Positions 1 through 11,216 of a stretch of DNA of 64,000 bases are shown here, one piece after another (position 1 is the stretch's first letter; every line of letters begins with the position of its first letter). Made by a program: the position numbers and the translations under genes. The notes beneath the pieces were generated by a model. It ran no database searches. It was not told the DNA's origin and worked only from the letters and a program-made list of their open reading frames with translations. The stretch is from contig SCFE01000046.1 in NCBI GenBank assembly GCA_004352715.1, positions 495,894 to 559,893 on the forward strand, written 5' to 3'. This DNA comes from Hofstenia miamia (lineage: Eukaryota; Xenacoelomorpha; Acoela).

Positions 1-257
1 CTTGGTTGTTCTTCTAACATTGATCGCAAAAGCTCGATATTGTCTGGAGTTGAAGATGTTGATGGCCTTCCGATTCTTGGTTCATCATCAAGTGATTCCT
101 TTCCCTCTTTAAATCGTTTATACCAGTCGAACACAGTTGATTGTGATGGAATATTTAGATTTGTTTCTTGCAGTTGTTTGTAGATTACACTTGGTGTGCG
201 CCCACGTTTCATCTCGATAAAAATGTAGGCACGGAAATGCTGCTTCTCTAAATCCAT
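1..257 (-). CDS. Mariner transposase, N-terminal 85 codons (partial)
   Basis: An ATG at 257 (- strand) opens a frame with no stop to the window edge. The product starts MDLEKQHFRAYIFIEMKRG and contains a paired helix-turn-helix region of the mariner/SETMAR type: the segment reading PSQSTVFDWYKRF is the recognition part of the first helix-turn-helix, followed by the conserved DDEPRIGRPS linker between the two DNA-binding helices. In this family the protein binds the terminal repeats and cuts and pastes the element at TA. The catalytic D,D34D core is outside the window, so whether the gene is intact cannot be judged, but the visible part has no lesion. Confidence 0.85.
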   Translation of the reverse strand, partial: MDLEKQHFRAYIFIEMKRGRTPSVIYKQLQETNLNIPSQSTVFDWYKRFKEGKESLDDEPRIGRPSTSSTPDNIELLRSMLEEQP

Positions 258-460
258 TAGATAATGATAATACGCGGTGCAGTGACAATTTGTCTCAAAT
301 GTAAAATGGCTCGACAGTTAACAATGAATAATTACCTACAACTACATTTTGATTGGTCTATTTTCCAAACAGTATTGCACCATAAAAAATACTAATTATG
401 CATGCGCGCACGTAATTAAAATAACACATAGCTTATTCCGGGAACTTTCTGGTCACCCCA
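1..460 (-). mobile_element. Mariner-family transposon, 5' part, cut by window edge
   Basis: The element's outer end is at 460: read on the - strand it begins TGGGGTGACCAGAAAGTTCC, directly after a TA dinucleotide at 461-462, as mariner elements do. The rest of the element lies beyond the window's left edge, so the other terminal repeat cannot be seen. Between the terminus and the transposase start is about 200 bp of leader. The element is related to, but clearly distinct from, the one near 60 kb: the encoded N-terminal domains share the same layout and several motifs. Confidence 0.85.
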
Positions 461-2802
461 TAAACAAATATATTGGGGAAACTGAAATGCACTTTTCTCC
501 ATTTACAATTTAATATCTCATTATCGTAGAAAGAATGGCATATGTCAATATAAAATTACGTGAAAAATAAGTAATTCCCTAAAGTTTGTCATCAGCACTA
601 AAACTAATCATGTATGAACACTCCAATCGACCAGAAGGAATTACTATTCCAATATTACTTTATGAGCAGAATGAGATTTTGCAACTTACCCTCCTTCAAA
701 ACCAGTTATTAATATACAATTAAAGACCATGCAATGCGAATTCTTGAAGAAGTTATTCCCCGTCTATTCGAATGTGTTTCTTGTGTGAACATTTCCCTTC
801 ATCATATCCGAAGTACTGAAATATGATTCTTGAAGAGATGGGGTGTCGATGTATCGTGAAACAAATTAAATTGAATGCAAGCAGCATTAAACAGTTTATG
901 AAATTGTATTTTTAGTTTTATCTATATATAATTAGTTACAATATGTGACATGAAAAATGATCTCTCTTTAGAGTTTATAATACTTTGTTGTCCTTCTGGG
1001 CCATCTTCATCAAAACTTCTTTCCTTTGATTTTCGTGGGATAATCAAATTGCTTTTCCCATATTTATTATTCTCTAAGAACCTTGAGATGTTTACATAGC
1101 CTTTTCATTAATCCAATGTTTGATCTTAAATTTATTTTTATACGTGAAAATTCAAGGTAAAATGATAATTGTTTGTTAAAACTTCCCAAACCGCTATACA
1201 TGACATTTTTGTTTTTTGTTCTTTTACATTTAATGTGTAAACATAGTTCTATTTTCTAAAAGTATATGTGAACTATGCTTTTTTATAATCTGGTAATTGA
1301 TTATCCTATAAAAGTTGATAATGTGAAAAAGAAAATTGACTTTTTTATAATTTATTGACTGATAAAAGTAAATGCTTTGAACGATATAAAGAATCGGATC
1401 TCAAACCAATAACCCCAATTATTAAAACTGAAATATTTCAACTTCAAATTTAACTAAAAATTGTACTTCAACGAAAAGAAGCTGATAAAAATGAATTGTC
1501 TGGAAACATACAATATGAGTCCAATTTTCTAATTTACGACTTCTTCGTCTATTATATCTTACAGCGCCTTTTTATCTTTGAAACTCATTTTTATTTATAA
1601 TACTTAAAATAAATGTGAAGAGGTCCAACTTTTTTAACTGCTAGTAATTGTTTTACACATGAATTCATTTGGGGCACAGTTATGAAATTATTTATTCCTG
1701 AAATGGATTTATAAGCATTCTTGCTTTTATCATATTATTTTCGATTGCTCTGCACATTCTCTCTGAAGCGGAAGCGTTCACTTTTAAACATTTATTTGGC
1801 GGGAATTCTATAATTTATTTAAATTTATGTTTTTATTTCTATTGAACCTAATATAATATGAGAATTCTGAAGAAGTTTTCAATAAAATTATCTGAGCAAT
1901 ACAAACTATAGTAGATAAACTGCATAAATTTAGATTGTGCTGCAAATGAGATTTCTTTGGGATTTACCGGTTCCAGTCTCTTGAACTAGGACACGGGACT
2001 AGATATTGTAGTGCTACTGGGACCACGGATTTCATTTTTTTTTGTAAATTTATGCAAAATAGAAGTTATAGCATAGAATTACATGTGAATATGTATAAAA
2101 AATTGAGAATTCTTTAATAGACACTCATATTTTTCTGTACTACTGTAAAAATATGGTCTACATAGCATACTTTAAATCAAGTTTTCTCGTGACTTGCTTA
2201 ACCGATTCACTCCTTTGTCAAAATTTAATGCACACATTCATTTCCAAAATTTTAATGTTCTCTGAAGGGATTCAACCCCGCCCCCCCATTTCAAAAATGT
2301 AATGTCCCCTGTAGGTGTCTACTATGCATTTATAATATTCGGCTCAGGTCATCTCCATTAGACTTTTCCTCAAAGGTCATAAATCGCCTTCTTAAATTCC
2401 GAAATTGAACCCAGATGAATTTCACCCCTCCCACCGAGAACCCCTGCTTTAAATGTTATTTTGATTACTTCTTTTTCAAGATTATTAACTAAAAACCGAA
2501 TCAATAGATATGAAAACTCCGTTTGATTACTGATTTAAAATAATTAATTTTAGGTCGCGGTCATCTCGTGAAGTATTCGATTGTAGCTTGGTCATTACTA
2601 AGTCGTATTTTTGTCCTGGGCCAACATATTATTTCTTTGTATTGTTTGGCCTACAACAACTTATCACGTCATGCTCATGGCATTGAATTCACAGAAAAGA
2701 GACCAATAGACGATATCGTTTCTATTTTTACTTCGGATCTGACATCTTTATTTCTCAGTGTAAGGCTTATTTAATATTTTTTCCCAGGACATTTTCATTA
2801 TC
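461..2802. other. No gene recognised; AT-rich spacer
   Basis: No open frame here resembles a known protein. The DNA is AT-rich with short homopolymers, including a run of C near 2278-2286. The right part (from 2231) is the left arm of a 1.14-kb segment that appears again after the single N at 3372. Confidence 0.6.
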
Positions 2803-4513
2803 TACAGTACAGGAAAAAAGAATTGAGACAGTTTCTCAATTTGCAAAAAAATCTAGGTTTCACAGAAATAGCTTTAATGAAGCGATCAGTAACAAAACAG
2901 TATTACCAGTAATGTGAATAAATTTTTATTCTAAAAAAAGGTAGAAGTAGTTATTTTGCAATTTTAATTTTTTTATAATACAGAAAGCTGGAAAAAAGAA
3001 CTGAGACAACCAATAAAATCAAAATGTAAGGCACATATGGTAAACAAACCGCTTGAAAGGATTAGTAACGAGTAGGGTAGCCATTGGCGCGGATTACTCC
3101 AGAAACCCGGGAAGACATACTGCCGTACAGTTTTATGACTCATCCAGACTTAATGGATATCTTGCGGCCCACGATTCTTCAACTCCGGCCAAATGTGGAC
3201 AATTATATTTAGATCAGGGGACTGGGCCAGTAGTGAATGGTCGGCATTTGGTTCTCCTCAAGAAAAATCTTAGTGAGATTAGCCCGATGAGCCGGGGCAC
3301 CGTCATGCTGAAATATTTCACTGTCTTTCATCACAGGGGGAGGTAGCGATCGAGAATTGCAACGTACAGACNCACACATTCATTTCCAAAATTTTAATGT
3401 TCTCTGAAGGGATTCAACCCCGCCCCCCCATTTCAAAAATGTAATGTCCCCTGTAGGTGTCTACTATGCATTTATAATATTCGGCTCAGGTCATCTCCAT
3501 TAGACTTTTCCTCAAAGGTCATAAATCGCCTTCTTAAATTCCGAAATTGAACCCAGATGAATTTCACCCCTCCCACCGAGAACCCCTGCTTTAAATGTTA
3601 TTTTGATTACTTCTTTTTCAAGATTATTAACTAAAAACCGAATCAATAGATATGAAAACTCCGTTTGATTACTGATTTAAAATAATTAATTTTAGGTCGC
3701 GGTCATCTCGTGAAGTATTCGATTGTAGCTTGGTCATTACTAAGTCGTATTTTTGTCCTGGGCCAACATATTATTTCTTTGTATTGTTTGGCCTACAACA
3801 ACTTATCACGTCATGCTCATGGCATTGAATTCACAGAAAAGAGACCAATAGACGATATCGTTTCTATTTTTACTTCGGATCTGACATCTTTATTTCTCAG
3901 TGTAAGGCTTATTTAATATTTTTTCCCAGGACATTTTCATTATCTACAGTACAGGAAAAAAGAATTGAGACAGTTTCTCAATTTGCAAAAAAATCTAGGT
4001 TTCACAGAAATAGCTTTAATGAAGCGATCAGTAACAAAACAGTATTACCAGTAATGTGAATAAATTTTTATTCTAAAAAAAGGTAGAAGTAGTTATTTTG
4101 CAATTTTAATTTTTTTATAATACAGAAAGCTGGAAAAAAGAACTGAGACAACCAATAAAATCAAAATGTAAGGCACATATGGTAAACAAACCGCTTGAAA
4201 GGATTAGTAACGAGTAGGGTAGCCATTGGCGCGGATTACTCCAGAAACCCGGGAAGACATACTGCCGTACAGTTTTATGACTCATCCAGACTTAATGGAT
4301 ATCTTGCGGCCCACGATTCTTCAACTCCGGCCAAATGTGGACAATTATATTTAGATCAGGGGACTGGGCCAGTAGTGAATGGTCGGCATTTGGTTCTCCT
4401 CAAGAAAAATCTTAGTGAGATTAGCCCGATGAGCCGGGGCACCGTCATGCTGAAATATTTCACTGTCTTTCATCACAGGGGGAGGTAGCGATCGTGAATT
4501 GCAACGTACAGAC
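2231..4513. repeat. 1,141-bp tandem duplication joined by one N (probable assembly artefact)
   Basis: Bases 2231-3371 and 3373-4513 are the same sequence, with one substitution that I could find (cgAgaattgc against cgTgaattgc near 3353 and 4495). They are separated only by the single N at 3372. The copies lie inside and beside a Tc1 element and include its left end and C-terminal coding half. Near-identity plus an N joint points to two overlapping contigs placed end to end rather than a biological tandem duplication. Confidence 0.85.
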
Positions 4514-5427
4514 TGCTGTTGAGGTTGCCATCAACGTTGAACAACTTACTCTCACCAGAGCTCCAGACAGCACCCCATACGATATGGAACCACCTCCAAA
4601 TTTGATAGTTTTTGCAGTATATCTGGGGGATTCTCGATTGCATGCTCCAGATAGACGCCTATGTGACTCTATCTTGCATTCGTCAGAAAATATAGCCTTT
4701 TGCCAGTCGATCAGCAATTGAACTGTACTTTTCGACACCAATTCAGTCGAGCAAGTCTTTGCCTATTTGAAAACAAGGGTTTCCGGGCAGCTATTTAACC
4801 ACGCAAGGCGTATCTGTTAAGGATGTTGTGGGCTATATTGCCCACTGGCAATGGAGCTCTTTGGAGATAAGTTTTGGGTTAGCATTTAAGATTCTTACCA
4901 ACCTCCGAGAGTCCTTCTCACTGACTTTTCGTGGAGGTCCGGTTTTTTAGTGTTCAATGGTCTTCCCTTCATCAAAGCCATTAACAATGCGGCCGACAAT
5001 GCCGCGGGGGACATTCACGAGGTGGTGGATCTGAACAATGCTAATGCCTTCTGCATGTTTCTCAAATACGAGTTTCTTGATAGCAAAAGATGTAAGACAT
5101 TGTTAAATAGAATGAAAAATAAGAATTAAACACATCATAGAGAAACTCCGTTAGTAGCCGCTAGTAAAGAAATACATGTAAAATTAAGCCAATGTAAACC
5201 CATAGCTGTCTCATTACTTATTTCCAGGCTTTGCGTGGTGTCCGAAAAATCAAAGCGGTAGCATGCTTGATTAAGTGTGTGAATGGGCCAAACTGTCAAT
5301 CATATTAAAATGCGTCAACACGTATTAAATGTACAAAGGATGACACCGGTTTTGTTTCTTGATGACGCCCACGATAGAGTTTAATGTTTTGATCAGTACT
5401 GTCTCATTACTTATTTCCAGTGCTGTA
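2803..5427 (-). mobile_element. Tc1-family transposon with IR/DR ends (decayed)
   Basis: Both ends are visible. The left end at 2803 reads TA-CAGTACAGGAAAAAAG and the right end, reversed, reads TA-CAGCACTGGAAATAAG, each next to the TA target. Each end also carries an inner copy of the same motif: 2981-3010 on the left, and 5205-5233 on the right with its outer partner at 5398-5427. This is the IR/DR arrangement of Tc1-like elements such as Sleeping Beauty. Removing the 1.14-kb artefactual duplication leaves about 1.48 kb, normal for the family. The transposase runs on the - strand. Confidence 0.85.
4195..5095 (-). pseudogene. Tc1-like transposase, disabled
   Basis: Read leftwards from about 5095, fragments in several frames give the whole Tc1 transposase order: an N-terminal helix-turn-helix (HLVNVPRGIVGRIVNGF), the GPPRK hook-like box, a second DNA-binding region ending in LVRILNANPKL, then the catalytic core. 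The first catalytic Asp is in IFSDECKIES, followed by the GGGS motif; the second is in FQHDGAPAHRA. The third position, normally Glu in SPDLNPIENLW, reads SPDLNIIVHIW, so Glu has become Val. There are also stops and frame changes. The protein would have cut and moved the element; this copy cannot. The C-terminal half is repeated at 3053-3371 by the assembly duplication. Confidence 0.85.
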
Positions 5428-7387
5428 TTTTGAAAGCTGTTTTATATCTTTGTGTTTATTAAAGATCAAGAGCTCCAAATCAAATACCATGAAATCTTGG
5501 AACGTTCATGTGGATAAAACGCCAATTTAAAAATCTGAACATTATATATATACTTAATATATTTAATTTTTAAATCAATATTTCGATGCATAGATGTCAA
5601 TAGAGTTTTTGTAGGTTAGATAAAAAATATCTAATCGAATTTTGAATTAAGTGTATTTATGACAAATATCAATGTTCTCATCAGTTTAGTTTAGATAGAC
5701 GAAGTTCAGGATTTAATCAAGACCAAAACCCTACATTTACCAGAAAAACTCATGTTTCTTTCAGATGAGCATTCCTCAACTACACATCAGTCTAATATAA
5801 ATAGAGACTATGAAATACCACATTCTAAGGATGATGAATCAATTGATTTTGGTGAGATCGTTTCAGAAAAAGAATTATTGTCATTGAAATAAATTCACTG
5901 CAATATTGTGTTCGTAATAGATCTAGCTCAAAATCACTGTAGCATCACAACTCATTTCAAAGAGGATTGGGAGTGGAAAAATTCTTGAAAAATAGATGTC
6001 ATTTGTTACGGATGGTAATTTCGTAGGACAAAATTCGTTTGTTATGCGTTGCACTTGGGAAATTCTTGCAATTTGTAAATGTTTAGATATAATAGTATTA
6101 TATGCGAATGCAATTAGTATAACTGGTGGTCAATACAGAACAGGTTAATTCAATATGAATGAATCAGGTTTGTTGAATGTCGTATATTCTTCTGGTTGGT
6201 GCTACAGCCGACTTCAATACAACTAAAGTTATTGCTCATACTAATACAAACGAAACAGTTATACAAGTACACCAAGGCTTTTGTAATCGACAAACTTAAC
6301 TAATGATGACGATGTTGCTTTTGCATATGGTACTAGAGAAATTTTATCAAAGGTTTTTTTAGGCCTGTTGGCAGTCTTTAAATATGGCCCGCAACTCACC
6401 CAAAGCATATTTGTGCGGTTTCGCATCCTCTTTAGATTACACACACAATTTCAGAGTTCTCATCAGGTCTGCATTTTGGACCCGAAACCCGACCCGTAAC
6501 AACCACGTTCTTACTGGACCCCATCTGATTTGAATGCTTTTTACTAAGACCCGAAACTCAAACTTTTTCGAAACTGGACCCGAACGCGACCCGATTATTT
6601 TCTGAAGCCATGCCGAAATGGTTTAGAACACCGATTTTTTTCTTGAACTAGCTAAACAGTTTGAAATTGACCCAAAATTATCTATCCAGTGTAAACAAAC
6701 AAACAAACAAGCAAATAGTTGGATTGACGAATATTGAGAATATTGATTTTGAACTGTTCCCAAGCCGAGACCTGAAATTGGTCGAAATGGGGCCCGAACC
6801 CGACTCGAGATCCGACCGAATTCCGGGTGATGTCGGGTCTGAAAACTGTTTGTAATAACTGCATTATTTGTCTGAAGGACAGTAGCGAAAAAACTGCATA
6901 CATAGGTAATGAACTTCAACTATGCGCTTTATAATGAATATATCAATCAGTTCTAAGAATTTCATAAATAATGAGCTTGAACTATATCTTGGACTTAGTA
7001 GTAGCTGTCCGACAATGTATTGAATTTTAAATATCACGATAAAGTCTTTAAAATATACATGAATTTTATTTTTTTTACAGATTTCGATTGTGTTATAACC
7101 AGAACAGTGAAAACTGCTGTTGCATTTCTTTGATAGACTGACAATTTTTTGAACGCTTTTTTAACCAAATGTGAAGTTTATGTTGAGTGTTAAATAGAAG
7201 GCCTATTGATTTTAATGCTCATATATGTATTTTTCAATGTTTTTAATTTTGTAGTTTGAGCTTTTTGAATTTACAATGGTTTTTTGTGCTCATAAAGTTA
7301 ATGATCTTTCCATATAATTCTATTACTGTTGTCTTTGTCCGACAATGTTTTGAAAAATTCGAGGTGTGTTTTAGCCAATGAAGCATC
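5428..7387. other. No gene recognised; contains a GACCCG-rich stretch
   Basis: No supported gene. A stretch near 5760-5890 stays open for about 45 codons and is rich in Asp, Glu and Ser, but I recognise no family. At about 6475-6840 the sequence is unusually GC-rich for this window, with repeated GACCCGA/GGGTCGG-type words in both orientations, which looks like the ends of a decayed DNA transposon. The last few hundred bases would hold the promoter and 5' UTR of the DTL gene; I see no clear core promoter motif. Confidence 0.45.
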
Positions 7388-10300
7388 ATGGCTGCCCAAC
7401 GGCGTTGGCTTGCATACCATCATGCGTTGTCTAATTTATCTTGTAGCACTGAGGATGTTATTTCATTGACTGGCGTTCAATTTGATGAATGCGTTCCTGC
7501 GTTGAGCGTCAAGCACTCTCCAATTGATCCACATCGTTTTGCTGTCGTAAATGAGGATGGATTTCTTTTAGTGATATCTTCATATCCAGGTGCATATTGT
7601 ATACATGAGTTATTCTGTAAATGAATGTATAATCTTTTTCTATGTTCAAGGCAGGATAGCGGACCATTTCATTTATCCACTCGGATTGGCAGTTGTTACA
7701 ATTCATCGTAACCGTAAGCTTCCTGGGAATTTTAAAAATTTTATGATTTCTTTAAAAAACTAATGAAGCTGTCCATAAGCCTACAGTTTGGTTGGGGCTT
7801 GGGCAGTCTATTAACAGAAAAAAATAGCTGAGGCTAACTGTTGCTGCAATGGGCTTTGGACCCCTACTTGCCTGAACATTACTGAACATTAGGAAATGTG
7901 AGAATTTAAAAAATTTTTAAAAAATTTGAAATTTCAATCAAAAATCGGGATTTTTTTCAAGTATTTCAGCGACATCATTTCTTTTACAAATGTCCAACAC
8001 TATGTTTGAGCACGTTTTATTAATGTTTTTAAAGAAAGTTTAGAATTACATCCATGTGACAAAAGTCAAGCATTTATCAAACCTTCACTATATTCACTTG
8101 ACACACTTCTAGCTGGCCTAGATTTGCAAAATTAAATAAATTTGTGACTAACCTCTAACTGTCATACGATTTGATTTCTACATTTATTTTTAAATTATTT
8201 GGAAGGCTACAGTATCTATTAAAATGATTTTTTTAAAAAATTGGTTGCTAAGATTACGTTGTTTAATTTTTATTTTCACAAATTGCACATTTTTCTAAAA
8301 AATTTGATAATATGATTTTAAACTTGTGTTTTCCTTATGCAAGTTATGACACTGGAAACCGCTTTGCCTTGTGCATGGCTACCTATTTCTCATCAAATTA
8401 AGTCTTTTGAAAACTCCTTCTCAATTTCGAAATTCTCTTTCCCTACATGAAATTTGAGCTAGTTTTTAGGTTGTAAATCTAATGTAGAGTGGGGGATTCG
8501 TGCTCATGATAATATTGCATTTGATGTTGAGTGGCGTTGTGATGGAAAGGCGCTGTTCACAGCATCTGGTGATAGGAAAACAGCGCTATGGGATCTGGCA
8601 TCACGGCAACGCGTTTTCCAATGCGATGGACATGTATCAAGCGTGAAAACTGTAGTAGCACACAAAATGCACCCAGAAATGTTTGCAACAGGAGGCCGGG
8701 ATGCTTGCATTTGTTTATTCGATACAAGATACAACAAAAGGTTTGTCCTAATTCCTTTGTTCGATTTTTCCGGAGATTCTATTCATCGTAAAATTCATAC
8801 TCATGAAAAGTGGTCTATGGTTAATCCACGATATGTTGATCACAAGATGATGTTTAACATTTGTTTATCATTTAAGTACAGAAATTGATTTTATAAATAG
8901 AAAAATATGTTTCAAATTCATTTCCTTTGTAATTCGAGATGTAGAAAAAATATTTTCCGCATAAGAATAATAAAATAGGTTTACTTAAGATCTTTGAAAA
9001 TTATGCATTTATTTGGTTATTTAAAAAATTAATTGTATCAGTGGTTTTTAAACCTTTATGACATCACCCTCATTTCACTATCTTCTCAAAGTACGCTCCT
9101 CACCTTTTGTAAGATTTAAAGAAATTTGAATTTCTCACATCTCACAAATGCTATCATCTCTCACCACCTTAGTTGAAGAACCACTTAATTATATTCAATT
9201 TATTTTCAGCAATTCTGTACATAATCTTTACAAAATACATGTATATCATACGTTCTACACATTAATTCAGTCTCTGAACAATAGCGCTCAGTTTAACAGT
9301 CGATATTTTATCTTAGAATCATTTCACTGATTTCCTCAATAGTGTTTCCCTTTAAATGCATTAAGGATCTGCAAGATTTATATTCTTCTGTTCGATAATG
9401 AGACAAAACACATACTGTTTTCTCACATTTAGCAAGTTCTATCATCTTCTGGTGATTTGATTAATTTTTTTTGTCAGTACCTCAATATCTTTCTATTGGT
9501 CACCTTTCATCGTCTGAGAGATGGTATGATGGCTTAAATTATAAGTCATTTGCGGAATCTTTTTCATGCCATTGGTCTTCTATACATATATCCAGAAGAC
9601 CTTCTGCTAAAAGACTAGCTTATTATTATGAATTGAATCTGTAGTCTATCCGTGTTCACTGTTTTGAATCTTATCGAATTTATTTAAATATGTAGTTGTA
9701 CTATTTGTACAATTGTGTCAATCACCTATAACAGGCTTTTTTATAGTGTAAAAATTCATACTCTAAATAATCTTTAACTTGAGCTCCTTTATCTAATCTA
9801 AGTATTTATTCAGTCAAATATTGTTGCCACCTTTTGGTCCGGCTTTGTCCCACACTCATTGATGAATTGGGACTTGTCGGAAACTTAGCTTCAAGTAATT
9901 TTTGCTCGATTAACGCGATTTTGGTACACTCCTCATATTTCCAAATATTCTCACTGCTTTGTGCATATCTTGTCAAGTTGCAAAGAACAAATGCTATTTT
10001 ACTCATTAGTTACTATGCAATAATTACAGTACATAGTACCTCAAAACAGAAACACCATCATCATTCAATAGTTTGATGATTGTCTGAATCGTTGTTCTAT
10101 TCTAATTGAATTTTTTAATTGTCTGTAAATTCTAGCTATATAGTTACGTGTATTATCAGATTTCTTTTGAAAGAACCAAACTTTAACTTACTTTAACGCC
10201 AAGAAACTGCCGAGCTGCTTGATAATTCTGATCCATTTGAACGGTGAAGTGAAACAAGAAATGTAATATGAAATTGAATTTGTTTTTGCCACTAACGTCT

Positions 10301-10676
10301 TACATTTCCGTGCTCATTCTCTGACAATATAAAAACTTTATTATCAAAAGATGCTTTCATCGTAATTTTAAATGCACTGTATAACATTAATTTTTCATTT
10401 AAAAAAGCAATTTTCAAAAACGTGTTATTTAATGAACATTTTGAAGAAATGTGCTTAATTATAAAGCTTATATTTAGGAGGGGTGGATCTCTTGTACCTG
10501 TAATGCGAATCTCCTGCTCTCAGCTCAATGCTTCGAAGCCTATTGCAAAATCGGGCCGAGTAGAAAGTGCTCAAAGTGTGACTTCCTTGTTATATTTAGA
10601 CAATGATCGTATTCTATCATCTTCCGCCTGCTATCCTACACTTTCTCTTTGGGATCCCCGATTCTCTTCAAAACCN

Positions 10677-10717
<41 letters not shown>

Positions 10718-11165
10718 GATTGTCAATGTCATTGAAGAAGCAATTAGTGTATTGTGATTGTGATTATTTGATTATTAGCCTTATTCAATATTTATTTTTG
10801 GGCATTTAAATCAGTAAACAAGCATAAACGTATTCAAACATAACAATAAATGTAACGACATCGCAGAGAAATTAGTTTTATAACATTGTAGTACTATTAC
10901 AATGAATTTTGGAACAAAGTAGTTTTTCATATTAGAAAATTTTTAAATTTATTTTACTTTTTTTTCAAATATTAACACGTGGTATGCCGATAAAAATATC
11001 TTTAAATTTAAGCCTCTTTGAATAAGAATGAATTCTATACGATTATAGGTATGGTTTCAACTAAACCATATTTTAATTGGGCTTTTATTACTACGCCGCT
11101 TATTCGAGCGTGCAAAATTAATTCCTTAATGATCCAATAGCAGGTAGCATCTCTTAACATAGAAC

Positions 11166-11216
<51 letters not shown>

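Noticed and set aside
2568-4488. Two identical 68-codon and two identical 97-codon open frames as a gene family
   Set aside because: They are the same frames seen twice because of the assembly duplication; the 97-codon frame is antisense to the Tc1 transposase.
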